64,000 nucleotides of DNA from NCBI GenBank assembly GCA_003612585.1, contig RAZH01000010.1, forward strand, positions 1 to 64,000, written 5' to 3'. Shown one piece after another: positions 52,893 through 61,244 of the stretch (positions within the stretch are counted from its first letter, which is position 1; each line of letters starts with the position of its first letter). The translations under genes and the position numbers were made by a program. The notes below the pieces were generated by a model. It saw nothing but the letters and a program-made list of their open reading frames with translations. It was not told the origin of the DNA and ran no database searches. Origin of the DNA: a bacterium 1XD42-54 (GTDB lineage: Bacteria; Bacillota; Clostridia; Lachnospirales; Lachnospiraceae).

Positions 52893-53228
52893 ATGAAAAC
52901 GCAGAGAATATACAGGGAACTTACCGCGAGAGGAAAGGTAGTATGTGCACTGGCCGGGGTGCTGGAAGAGCTTTTGGCGTTTTGGGTGTTTGGAATACGG
53001 TCTTTTGCCTGTTCCGCTTTACTTGCAGGGTTTGTCGCAGTAGTCCTGTGGTTTATGTTTACCGTGGTGACAGCTGCCGGTATGACAGGTATTGATGAAG
53101 TGTGGCGTATGTTGCGGGGGGCTTCAGGAGGAGCATATGAGCCTGCGGCATGTAAAGCAGAGTTACAGGTTTGTGATGAAGCATTGCAGGTGCCAAAAGA
53201 AGACGCTGTATATGCGAAGGCATCGTGA
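52893..53228 (+). CDS. Small membrane protein, putative LexA-regulated SOS gene
   Basis: A 111-residue protein with two hydrophobic segments (about residues 16-36, VVCALAGVLEELLAFWVFG, and 40-63, ALLAGFVAVVLWFMFTVVTA), a short basic N-terminus and a 48-residue polar tail containing two cysteines. I do not recognise a family; it has no LysM domain and is thus not a classic YneA. Three LexA-type boxes surround its promoter, 33-118 bases upstream of ATG 52893, so DNA damage should induce it. By position and size it could play the part of an SOS cell-division inhibitor, which is inference. GGAGTAAGGGG serves as ribosome site. Confidence 0.75.
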   Translation: MKTQRIYRELTARGKVVCALAGVLEELLAFWVFGIRSFACSALLAGFVAVVLWFMFTVVTAAGMTGIDEVWRMLRGASGGAYEPAACKAELQVCDEALQVPKEDAVYAKAS

Positions 53229-53316
53229 AAAACGAAAGAGAGGTTGAAAATCCAGTTGCTTTGCATTACAATAAATGGCATGGGTGATCGAATTTGTTGT
53301 AAAAAGGAAAGAGAGC

Positions 53317-53976
53317 ATGAACAGACGGTATGACGCGGTAATTTTTGATTTGGACGGAACACTTCTTGATACGTTGGCTGATTTGACAAACGCAGCAAAT
53401 GCAGCGGCTGGCAGGTACGGATTTGGGAGCTATACGCTGGATGAGATCTGTGGTTTTGTAGGAAACGGCATTCGTAAACTGATCGAGAGAATGCTGCCGG
53501 ACGGATTGGACAATCCGCATTTTGATGAGGTGTATACATTTTTTTGCGAGTACTATGGTAAGCATTGTATGGATGAGACAGAGCCATATCCCGGCGTGAT
53601 GTCACTTTTGGATTACCTTCATAAAGAAGGCTATCAGGTGGCCATCGTCTCCAATAAGGCCGATTTTGCAGTCAAAAAACTGCGCGATGTGTATTTTGGC
53701 GATCTGGTTGCCGCTGCGATTGGAGAGCGGGAAGGTTGCAGAAGAAAGCCATTTCCTGATGCGGTATGGCAGGCTTTGGAGGAACTTCAGGTAGAGCGGG
53801 AGCGCGCTGTGTACGTAGGAGATTCCGATGTAGATTTCATGACGGCTCAGAATGCCGGAATGGATGGCATTTTGGTGAGTTGGGGATTTCGCAGCCGGGA
53901 ATTTCTGCTTTCCCATGGGGGTCGGCCAGATCAGATTGTGGCAAATGTAAACGAGCTGAAGAAGATTTTAGAATGA
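53317..53976 (+). CDS. HAD-family phosphatase (phosphoglycolate phosphatase-like)
   Basis: A 219-residue HAD hydrolase with the cap domain of the Gph/PpaX class. Motif I is VIFDLDGTLLDT, motif II VAIVSNKADF, motif III around the Lys of GCRRKPFPDAV, and motif IV VYVGDSDVDFMTA. It dephosphorylates small phosphate esters such as 2-phosphoglycolate, formed when damaged DNA ends are repaired, or pyrophosphate in PpaX. AAAAGGAAAGAGAG supports ATG 53317. It follows the SOS-type gene by 88 bases and could be read from the same promoter. Confidence 0.9.
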   Translation: MNRRYDAVIFDLDGTLLDTLADLTNAANAAAGRYGFGSYTLDEICGFVGNGIRKLIERMLPDGLDNPHFDEVYTFFCEYYGKHCMDETEPYPGVMSLLDYLHKEGYQVAIVSNKADFAVKKLRDVYFGDLVAAAIGEREGCRRKPFPDAVWQALEELQVERERAVYVGDSDVDFMTAQNAGMDGILVSWGFRSREFLLSHGGRPDQIVANVNELKKILE

Positions 53977-54005
53977 TAGATGTAAGAAAAAATTTATAGA
54001 TTTTG

Positions 54006-54034
54006 TTGACAGACCGTAAATACAGGTGTAAACT
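54006..54034 (+). promoter_or_regulatory. Promoter of amt
   Basis: TTGACA (54006-54011), a 17-base spacer and an extended TG-N-type -10 TAAACT (54029-54034). Confidence 0.7.
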
Positions 54035-54045
54035 ACTGTCAATCA

Positions 54046-54085
54046 AGCGAAGGCGCTGTGGTACATCCACAGTGCCTTTTTCGCT
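54046..54085 (+). terminator. Hairpin/attenuator in the amt leader
   Basis: GGCGCTGTGG (54052-54061) pairs with CCACAGTGCC (54067-54076) around TACAT and is followed by five T. An outer AGCGAA/TTCGCT pair extends the stem on the far side of part of the T-run. It begins about 10 bases after the predicted transcription start, so it should act as an attenuator. Clostridial nitrogen genes are often controlled by ANTAR-type antitermination, but I see only one hairpin, so that is an inference. Confidence 0.6.
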
Positions 54086-54147
54086 GCAAGGATGCGCGTC
54101 CCTGATGATTACTGATGTTAGGATTTGGTAAAGAGGAGGAGAAGATT

Positions 54148-55878
54148 ATGGATGAATTAAGGGCTTTGGCAGGTAGTGTTGATACTGGCTGGATTCTCAT
54201 AGGAGCGGCTCTGGTATTTTTCATGCAAGCAGGGTTCGCGATGGTGGAAACAGGTCTTACACGGGCCAAAAATGCCGGCAATATCATTATGAAAAACCTG
54301 ATGGATTTTTGCATCGGGACGCCGATTTACTGGCTTGTAGGTTTTGGTATTATGTTTGGCAACACGGCGCCGTTATTTGGAAAAATTGATCTGTTCTGTC
54401 TGAGTACAGATGATTTTGCAACGCTGATTTTTCAGACTGTTTTTTGTGCGACCTCCGCGACAATCGTTTCTGGTGCGATGGCGGAGCGGACAAAATTTTC
54501 ATCTTACTGTATTTACAGTGCGTTGATCAGTCTGTTTGTGTATCCGGTTTCCGGGCATTGGATCTGGGGCGGCGGGTGGCTGTCATCGCTCGGTTTCCAT
54601 GATTTTGCAGGCTCCACGGCAGTACATATGGTAGGCGGTGTAGCAGCGTTTATCGGTGCGGCAATCCTGGGACCAAGGATTGGAAAGTATGATAAAAAAG
54701 GGAATCCAAATGCAATTCTCGGGCACAGTATGACGCTGGCAGCGCTTGGGGTATTCATTCTGTGGTTCTGCTGGTTTGGATTTAATGGATGTTCCACACT
54801 GGCCCTGTCAGGCGAGGGAGCTGCAAATGCAGCCAGGATATTCTATACGACAAATCTTGCGGCGGCAATGGCAACGGTAACGGTTATGATTTTAACCTGG
54901 CTGCGTTATAAAAAGCCGGATGTCTCTATGACATTAAACGGAGCACTTGCAGGACTTGTTGCGATTACGGCCGGGTGTGACACGGTGACGCCGACGGGCG
55001 CAGCGGTAATTGGTATAGTAGCTGGTTTTGCAGTGATGTTTGGAATTGAATTTGTAGATCAAAAACTGAAGGTGGATGATCCGGTAGGTGCGGTAGGCGT
55101 ACATGGAATTTGCGGTGCAACTGGAACATTGTTGACCGGGCTGTTTGCATTTTATGATTTTGGCAGCGGCGAGCGGCTCGGCGCGTTTTATGGAGGCGGT
55201 TTTCAGTTCTTTGGTATTCAGGCGCTTGGCGTTGTTTCTGTAATTGTATGGGTGGTTGTGACCATGACCGTGATCTTTATGGTGTTAAAGCATACAATCG
55301 GGCTCCGTGCGTCAGTGGCAGAAGAGGTGGATGGCCTGGATGTTCACGAGCATGGCCTTGCTTCAGCCTATGCTGATTTTGCCCTGAGTTCCAGTATCAA
55401 TAACTTCGGCGGTGTATCGGAACCATCACGGACAGAGGCACTGGAAGAAGCAGTCCCTGTGGATGACGCAGTTCCGGTACAGATAAAATTTCCTACAGAG
55501 ACGATGGCAAGCGATACAAAACTGACCAAAATAACAATCGTTGCGAAACAAAGCAAATTTGATGATCTGAAAGAGGCGCTGAATGAGATCGGTGTTACGG
55601 GAATGACGGTCACGAACGTGCTGGGGTGCGGTATTCAAAAGGGAAAAGCAGAATATTACCGCGGAGTTGCAATGGATATGAATCTGCTGCCAAAGATTCA
55701 GGTGGATGTCGTGGTGAGCAAGGTCGCACCGGAAACGGTGATTCGGGCGGTCAAAAAAGCATTGTATACTGGTCATATCGGTGACGGAAAAATTTTCATA
55801 TATCATGTTGCCAATGTTATAAAGGTGCGTACGGGTGAGGAAGGGTATGATGCACTGCAAGGAGAAGATTTCTTCTGA
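54148..55878 (+). CDS. amt: Ammonium transporter fused to a C-terminal PII domain
   Basis: A 576-residue membrane protein. Residues 1-420 form an 11-helix Amt channel (FFMQAGFAMVETGLTRAKNA, SGHWIWGGGWLSSLGFHDFA, GSTAVHMVGGVAAFIGA, AVGVHGICGATGTLLTGLFA). After a linker, residues about 460-576 form a PII (GlnB/GlnK) signalling domain: TKITIVAKQSKFDDLKEALN, a T-loop region with KGKAEYYRGV and a Tyr in the uridylylation position, VDVVVSKVAPETVIRAVKKA, and the closing GDGKIFIYHVANVIKVRTGE. The fusion places the inhibitor on its own channel, so gating should respond to ATP/ADP and 2-oxoglutarate. GAGGAGG before ATG 54148 fixes the start. Confidence 0.93.
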   Translation: MDELRALAGSVDTGWILIGAALVFFMQAGFAMVETGLTRAKNAGNIIMKNLMDFCIGTPIYWLVGFGIMFGNTAPLFGKIDLFCLSTDDFATLIFQTVFCATSATIVSGAMAERTKFSSYCIYSALISLFVYPVSGHWIWGGGWLSSLGFHDFAGSTAVHMVGGVAAFIGAAILGPRIGKYDKKGNPNAILGHSMTLAALGVFILWFCWFGFNGCSTLALSGEGAANAARIFYTTNLAAAMATVTVMILTWLRYKKPDVSMTLNGALAGLVAITAGCDTVTPTGAAVIGIVAGFAVMFGIEFVDQKLKVDDPVGAVGVHGICGATGTLLTGLFAFYDFGSGERLGAFYGGGFQFFGIQALGVVSVIVWVVVTMTVIFMVLKHTIGLRASVAEEVDGLDVHEHGLASAYADFALSSSINNFGGVSEPSRTEALEEAVPVDDAVPVQIKFPTETMASDTKLTKITIVAKQSKFDDLKEALNEIGVTGMTVTNVLGCGIQKGKAEYYRGVAMDMNLLPKIQVDVVVSKVAPETVIRAVKKALYTGHIGDGKIFIYHVANVIKVRTGEEGYDALQGEDFF

Positions 55879-55944
55879 AATTTTATGACAAGATAAAAAA
55901 TATTTTAAGGTTTCTTTTGGTTTTTCTTAAATTGGCTTGGTAAA

Positions 55945-55998
55945 TTGCCGCCGGAGGGATTCTGTGCTATACTGACAGAAAACTTCCGGCGGTATAAT
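55945..55998 (+). promoter_or_regulatory. Nested dyad around the amidase promoter
   Basis: CCGCCGGA (55948-55955) pairs with TCCGGCGG (55985-55992), and within it TTCTGT (55960-55965) pairs with ACAGAA (55975-55980); both dyads are centred on 55970. A promoter TTGCCG (55945), 17-base spacer and TATACT (55968) runs through the left arm. TATAAT follows at 55993. It may be an operator, or, as RNA with the TATAATTTTT tail, the amt terminator. Confidence 0.5.
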
Positions 55999-56134
55999 TT
56001 TTGCAGTGAGGAGAACCTCTTTTCAAATGATTTGGCAATAATCCGGAAGTTTGACATGGAAAAGGTTTTGTTTGCAGTGGATATGTGAAGGATAAAAAAC
56101 AGTGTAAATCAGAAAGGAACAGGGGAATAACTAG

Positions 56135-57979
56135 ATGAAAAGGGATAGAAAAAAGAGAACGTTTTTTCAGACAAAAAGATTGACGGTTCTGGTTCTTGTA
56201 CTGATGTTCTGTGCCGGGATTCTTGGAATGATGGTGCTGCGGCAGGAGAATAGCCGGAAAAGCTCGGAACGTGCGAAAAAGGAGCAGGAGCTACAATCAG
56301 GAAACATATCAGAGACTGACGATACAAATTCGCAGTCAAAAGACACAAAGAGCGGCGCAAAGCTGGGAACGGCTTCTCCGAAAAGTCAAAAAGGGGTGGA
56401 GTCTGAAGCAGGTACAGAAAACAAGGCACAGATGAACGCTGAATCAGAAACCAAGTCGGAAATGAAGTCGGAAACGGAGAGAGATCCGGAGACGGAAGGG
56501 GATTTCGTGACAGAAACTGAGTTGGCAGAAAAGCTTGTTGTGGCAATTGATCCGGGCCATCAGGGGAGCTGGGTGAATATGAGCGATACGGAACCAAATG
56601 GTCCGGGTTCTTCTGAGATGAAAGCGAAAGCGAGTACCGGTACGCAGAGTCCGTTCAGTGGCAAGGCAGAGTATGAGCTGAATCTGGAGATTTCTTTATT
56701 GTTGAAAGAGGAGCTGGAAAAGCGAGGCTATGAGGTAATCCTTACACGGGAGGATCATGATGCGGCGATCAGCAATTCCGAGCGAGCGTTGATGGCCTAC
56801 GACAAGGGCGGTGACATTTATGTCCGGATTCATGCAAATGGTTCGGATGATTCCAGTGTCAGCGGTGCGCTGGCCATGGTACCGTCTGCTTCTAATCCAT
56901 ACATCGGAGATCTGGCTGCTGATTCCTATCTTTTGGCAGAGTGTATCTTAAATGGGTACTGTGAAAAGGCATCGTTTTCTTCACTTGGGGTCCAGTATTA
57001 TGACAATATGACCGGAATCAACTGGAGCAAGCTGCCGGTTATGATTCTTGAAATGGGTTTTATGACAAATCAGGAAGACGATCAGCGTATGGCAGACGCC
57101 ACGGTTCAGCCACTTATGGCAACCGGTATTGCGGACGGCATTGACCGATATTTCACGGAAAAAGGCCTGAAGAAAAAAGAGGTCTCCAAGGAAAGTCAGA
57201 AGAAAATGGATCAAGTTGTGAAGCGTCTGGAAGAAGAACTCATTACTCCGGCCACTGCACAGGGGGAAAAGTGGTCTGTCAGCATTCAGGATTTTGAAAC
57301 AGGAGCGAAAGGAAGCATTGGCGGAAGCCAGAAACTGAAATCAGCCAGCATTATCAAGGTATTTATTATGGCTGCGATCTATGACAGGATTTGTTATCCT
57401 GAATCAGAGGAGCGGCAGATCAGTTTTCCAGAGTCGTATGAAGGTGAGCTGAAACAGAAAATTACAGATATGATTACAGTGAGCGATAATGATGCCTCAA
57501 ATCTTCTGATTGAGCGTCTCGGCAACGGGGATGCACAGGCCGGGATGGCAGTCGTAAATCAGTTCTGTGAGGAAAATGGATATACGGGTACTCACTTGGG
57601 CAGAAAATTTCTGGATGAAAATCCGTCGGATGACAATTATACCTCAACCGACGATTGTTGCAGATTGCTCGAAAGCATTTACAACGGTACCTGCGTGAAT
57701 GCGGAGGCTTCTGCAAAAATGTACGTTTACCTGCAGAATCAGACTCGGCGGAATAAAATTCCAGCCGGTCTTTCCGGAACCTTCGCATCGGTGGCAAATA
57801 AGACGGGAGAGCTTGCAGGTGATTATGGTGACTATGTGGAAAACGATATTGCAGTTGTGGAGGATGGTGGGACGGCCTATGTTCTGTGTGTCATGAGCAA
57901 TGATGTGCAGGATAATGGGGCGGCAATCACACGTATCGGTGATATCTCCGGGCTGGTGCATGAGCTTATACGAGAATGA
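56135..57979 (+). CDS. Fusion of N-acetylmuramoyl-L-alanine amidase and penicillin-binding-type serine hydrolase
   Basis: A 614-residue surface protein with one membrane anchor (about residues 16-35). A Ser/Thr/Glu-rich linker (about 40-130) follows. Residues 134-340 are an Amidase_3 domain with zinc ligands His142 (DPGHQG), Glu185 and His233 (RIHANGS), and catalytic Glu306 (LEMGF). Residues 380-614 are a class A beta-lactamase-like domain with Ser405-x-x-Lys408, SDN 450-452 and KTG 556-558. The omega-loop Glu motif (ExxLN) needed for fast beta-lactam hydrolysis is not seen, so it probably acts on peptidoglycan peptides. One chain would thus cleave at both ends of the stem peptide. It is monocistronic. 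Confidence 0.9.
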   Translation: MKRDRKKRTFFQTKRLTVLVLVLMFCAGILGMMVLRQENSRKSSERAKKEQELQSGNISETDDTNSQSKDTKSGAKLGTASPKSQKGVESEAGTENKAQMNAESETKSEMKSETERDPETEGDFVTETELAEKLVVAIDPGHQGSWVNMSDTEPNGPGSSEMKAKASTGTQSPFSGKAEYELNLEISLLLKEELEKRGYEVILTREDHDAAISNSERALMAYDKGGDIYVRIHANGSDDSSVSGALAMVPSASNPYIGDLAADSYLLAECILNGYCEKASFSSLGVQYYDNMTGINWSKLPVMILEMGFMTNQEDDQRMADATVQPLMATGIADGIDRYFTEKGLKKKEVSKESQKKMDQVVKRLEEELITPATAQGEKWSVSIQDFETGAKGSIGGSQKLKSASIIKVFIMAAIYDRICYPESEERQISFPESYEGELKQKITDMITVSDNDASNLLIERLGNGDAQAGMAVVNQFCEENGYTGTHLGRKFLDENPSDDNYTSTDDCCRLLESIYNGTCVNAEASAKMYVYLQNQTRRNKIPAGLSGTFASVANKTGELAGDYGDYVENDIAVVEDGGTAYVLCVMSNDVQDNGAAITRIGDISGLVHELIRE

Positions 57980-57991
57980 ATTTGAGAAGAT

Positions 57992-58816
57992 TTAAGCTTT
58001 GCAGCGCACCGGAATTTCGATTTGTATCACAGAAGCTTCCGGTTGATCCGTAACGTTTCCATTGATAATCATTTCATACGAAAACCCAGTCAGTTCAAGG
58101 TTGTGTTTTTGTACATAATCGAAAATTTCTTCATATTTTGTGGACATTTTTGTCCAGTCTCCTTTGTAAAATGCTTTTATATAGGTTCCGCGGGGCTGTA
58201 TGTGCAGCCCCTTTTTTTGTACGGAAAAAGGAATCTGAATGAAGAGTGCGGAATAATCGTCATAGTTTTTTTGATACAGGTTTTCAACAGATATCATCGT
58301 TCCGTAGGAGGCGTCGTGCAGACGGCGAAGGTGATATTTCTGTGTTTCCGCCAGAACCCGTTCTACTTGGTCGTCATAGGAGAACTCTTTATCAATTTCT
58401 ACTGTTACAAGGCAGCAGTCCTCTTTGGTAATTAGGGTAATTTCAGATAAATCGGCAGCCAGCAGCGTTTCCATATTCTGGCGATAATTGCATAATGTTT
58501 TCCGGACAGCGGCCAGATGGTTGATCTTGAGGTCCAGTCCGGCTATGTTTTCTTCCAGCAGATCTTTCAGGGTTTGGGCAGATCGGTTTTTCATAAATTC
58601 CTGTATTTCGTTTACTGATACATCCAGCTCACGCAGTAAAAGAATCGTTTCGAGTAGAGCGCTTTGCCGGTAGCTGTAATAGCGGTATCCATTTTCCGGA
58701 TGAACAACAGCTGGGCCAAAGAGGCCGATTTCATCATACCACATCAGCGTTTTTTTATTGATGCCGTGGAGCGCTGCAAACTGGCCAATTGTGAGAAGCT
58801 TGTTTTTTTCCTTCAT
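57992..58816 (-). CDS. MerR family regulator with C-terminal effector-binding domain
   Basis: A 274-residue BmrR/BltR-type protein. The N-terminal HTH is TIGQFAALHGINKKTLMWYD, followed by IGLFGPAVVHPENGYRYYS. A coiled coil (DLLEENIAGLDLKINHLAAV) leads to a GyrI-like effector-binding domain (about residues 120-274, SVENLYQKNYDDYSALFIQI). It is divergent from a MATE efflux gene whose promoter has a 19-base spacer and a central dyad. It should thus activate that pump when a drug-like ligand binds. AGGAGG on the minus strand supports the ATG at 58816. Confidence 0.9.
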   Translation of the reverse strand: MKEKNKLLTIGQFAALHGINKKTLMWYDEIGLFGPAVVHPENGYRYYSYRQSALLETILLLRELDVSVNEIQEFMKNRSAQTLKDLLEENIAGLDLKINHLAAVRKTLCNYRQNMETLLAADLSEITLITKEDCCLVTVEIDKEFSYDDQVERVLAETQKYHLRRLHDASYGTMISVENLYQKNYDDYSALFIQIPFSVQKKGLHIQPRGTYIKAFYKGDWTKMSTKYEEIFDYVQKHNLELTGFSYEMIINGNVTDQPEASVIQIEIPVRCKA

Positions 58817-58876
58817 TTTGACTCTGCACCTCCTGAATTTACTGAATTGAACTTAAATCTGAAAAATAAAAAACTC

Positions 58877-58907
58877 TTGACTGTACAGTAACTGTATGGT
58901 CTATGAT
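58877..58907 (+). promoter_or_regulatory. MerR-type promoter of the MATE gene
   Basis: TTGACT (58877-58882), a 19-base spacer and TATGAT (58902-58907); the spacer contains the perfect dyad TACAGT-A-ACTGTA. It is placed between the divergent MerR and MATE genes. Confidence 0.8.
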
Positions 58908-58950
58908 ACGCGATACAGGAGATAAATGCAAGACAGGAGGAAATGAATTT

Positions 58951-60282
58951 ATGGAAAAGCAAAATATATATGTAAAGCCTGTGACATTGAAAAACATTCT
59001 AAAGTTCGCGGTTCCTACGATAGCTATGACGGTATTTATGGCGTTTTATACGATGGTGGATGGTCTGTTTGTCGCAAATCTGATCGGAACGGCTGCTTTG
59101 TCTGCCATTAATCTGACCGCACCGGTTGTGCAGCTTGTGACTGCCATATCGACAATGCTTGCCACGGGAGGCAGCGCAGTGATCATGAGAAAGGCAGGAG
59201 CAGGAAAGGAAAAGGAAGCACGCGAAGATTTTACATTTTTGATTTTGGTAAATGTAATAGCAGGTTTGGCGATGTGTGTGCTTGGATATCTGGTGATGGA
59301 GCCTGTTTTTGCAGGCATGGATTTGTCGGCAGAGGTACGGGCGTATTGCGTAGAATATCTGGGACATTACCTGTTGTTTCTAGTTCCGATTCTGCTTATG
59401 AATAATTTTACCCTTTATATGATTGCAGGCGGAAAGGCAGCTCTTTCGTTTGGATGTTCTGTGGCGGGCGGCATTTTAAATATTGTGCTCGATTTTGTGT
59501 TTCTTGCCTGGATTGGAACGGGAATTGGTGGTGCGGCTGTTGCGACAGGGCTTGGATATTCTGTAACGGCAGTGGTTGGGGTATTTGTTTTTAAGCGAAA
59601 AAGCAGCCTTCTTCATTTTAAGAAACCAAAGATTCGATTCCATGTTCTCGCAGAAGCCGCTTTCAATGGCTGTTCTGAAATGGCGACCGCACTTGTCACC
59701 GGGATTATTACTGTGATGTTCAACTGGACGATGCTTCATTATGCGGGGGAAGACGGAGTTGCTGCTGTTACAATCATCATGTATGTACTGATGTTTGCAA
59801 GTTCTCTGTACACAGGTTATTCGTATGGAGTTGCGCCTATGATCAGCTTCTATTACGGGGAACAGAATCGGGAAAAATTGAAGAAGCTGGTTGCAGTCAG
59901 CCTTAAAGTCATTGCTGTTTTTTCTTTTTTGACAGCCACTTTCTCTTTTTTCTTTACCCGGCCACTTGTGTCGGTATTTGCCGCCTCGCAAAATCCGGTG
60001 TATGATCTGGCAGTAACCGGGAATCGGATTTGTACCGTAGCTTTGCTTTTTATTGGCTTTAATATTTTTGCCAGCGGATTATTTACAGCGCTTTCGAACG
60101 GTAAAATTTCAGCTCTACTTGCATTTTCGAGGTCTTTTGTGTTCATGATGATAGCGATGCTGGTATTGCCGATGATTTTTGGCGTGCATGGTGTGTGGCT
60201 GGCCACACCTGCAGCAGAGCTTATGGCATTCGCTCTGGCAACAGGAATGTTCAGGAAATATGCAAAGCAATATGGGTATTAG
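58951..60282 (+). CDS. MATE family efflux transporter
   Basis: A 443-residue protein with about 12 membrane helices and MATE features (LKNILKFAVPTIAMTVFMAF, then DGLFVANLIGTAALSAINL; MATALVTGIITVMFNW; YGVAPMISFYYGEQNREKLK). It is the second MATE gene of the window and is only distantly similar to that at 21704. AGGAGG before ATG 58951 is preferred to the longer frame. It is the likely target of the divergent BmrR-type regulator. Confidence 0.92.
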   Translation: MEKQNIYVKPVTLKNILKFAVPTIAMTVFMAFYTMVDGLFVANLIGTAALSAINLTAPVVQLVTAISTMLATGGSAVIMRKAGAGKEKEAREDFTFLILVNVIAGLAMCVLGYLVMEPVFAGMDLSAEVRAYCVEYLGHYLLFLVPILLMNNFTLYMIAGGKAALSFGCSVAGGILNIVLDFVFLAWIGTGIGGAAVATGLGYSVTAVVGVFVFKRKSSLLHFKKPKIRFHVLAEAAFNGCSEMATALVTGIITVMFNWTMLHYAGEDGVAAVTIIMYVLMFASSLYTGYSYGVAPMISFYYGEQNREKLKKLVAVSLKVIAVFSFLTATFSFFFTRPLVSVFAASQNPVYDLAVTGNRICTVALLFIGFNIFASGLFTALSNGKISALLAFSRSFVFMMIAMLVLPMIFGVHGVWLATPAAELMAFALATGMFRKYAKQYGY

Positions 60283-60355
60283 AATAGAGCTATAGATAAC
60301 CAAGAGGGGATATGTATCTGGAAATACTTCAGAGAATGCTTCTGATAATTTATAT

Positions 60356-60793
60356 CTACGATCTTTTTTTGTAGAGGATTATCTGAGGATCTTTCCCCTC
60401 ACATCCGTATTCACATACAAGAAGATAGTGATGATCTGCAGCTAAGCCGTAGCATCTGTCCTGGCCGGGGATTTCCACTTGATTTCCAAGATATACGTTG
60501 TTATCTTCAAGCAATTTAACCGACTGCCCGCTCGGAAGATGGTACTCCAAGTTGATGTAAGAACCATTCAGCAGATACAGATCATTTATTTTCAGATTCT
60601 GAATTCCGAGTGAGTTGAATTCATGGATCAGAATATTTTTGTAAATCTGGAATGCCTCAAGGTCTGTCTGTTTTATGTACTCAGCGGCGATGCAGGTTCC
60701 TCCAAAAGGATGTCCGTCTGTTTTTATGCAGCCGCCACATTCTTCTTTTTTATTACATTTACAGCAACAATCGGTACCACAAATGGATAACAT
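60356..60793 (-). CDS. Cys-rich DUF3795-like protein
   Basis: A 145-residue soluble protein. Its N-terminal 35 residues hold eight cysteines in the pattern CGTDCCCKCNKKEECGGC followed by a further C, as in DUF3795-type proteins, so it probably binds zinc or an Fe-S cluster. The rest (LINDLYLLNGSYINLEYHLP region, VKLLEDNNVYLGNQVEIPG) looks like a beta-rich domain without known motifs. AGGAGG 9 bases upstream supports ATG 60793. It is convergent with the MATE gene and divergent from the kinase operon. Confidence 0.7.
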   Translation of the reverse strand: MLSICGTDCCCKCNKKEECGGCIKTDGHPFGGTCIAAEYIKQTDLEAFQIYKNILIHEFNSLGIQNLKINDLYLLNGSYINLEYHLPSGQSVKLLEDNNVYLGNQVEIPGQDRCYGLAADHHYLLVCEYGCEGKDPQIILYKKRS

Positions 60794-61244
60794 AAAAATA
60801 CCTCCTGGTAAACTCAATTTTTTCAGTGCATATCTTACTTTTGGGTGCTCACATTAGGCCCAATTATACCGTGAAACAACAGAAAATTCAATCGTCATTT
60901 GTAAGGAATGTTACCGTGAGTTTAGAATAAGTGTTACAGTGAGCTGTGATTGCTTCTATAACATAAATGATCTGTTATAAAAACGTATGGTAAAAATCTG
61001 TATGAAAATATGATAAGAATCCGTATGAAAACACTGCTTGACACACAACTAACAATGTGATAAAATGTCACAAAACATATAAGAATAATTCGAATTTAAA
61101 CAAACAAAATCTTATACAGGTCAATTTTCAAATATCATTTTGGCATTTCTATAATTACTGTTATGCCATTAAAAACTTCTGAGCATCTCAATCATTTATT
61201 TCATTTACTTTATCATTCGCAAGAAAATCCCATACAGACAGGAG
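60794..61244 (+). other. Long intergenic region before the kinase operon
   Basis: About 450 AT-rich bases without a gene. It contains three GTATG-containing repeats (60985, 61000, 61023; two of them AATCYGTATGAAAA) just upstream of the promoter at 61038, which might be activator sites. The leader from about 61075 to the kinase start is about 170 bases and AT-rich, with no clear hairpin. Confidence 0.4.
61038..61072 (+). promoter_or_regulatory. Promoter of the kinase operon with TGTGA-N7-TCACA dyad
   Basis: TTGACA (61038-61043), a 17-base spacer and TAAAAT (61061-61066). TGTGA (56-60) and TCACA (68-72) flank the -10 as an inverted repeat, a likely repressor site. Confidence 0.65.

Noticed and set aside
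54046-54085. Metabolite riboswitch before amt
   Set aside because: The leader is too short, with one hairpin only; it fits an attenuator and no known riboswitch core.
56135-57979. A true class A beta-lactamase giving drug resistance
   Set aside because: The ExxLN omega-loop glutamate is not visible and the domain is joined to a peptidoglycan amidase, so a cell-wall role is more likely.
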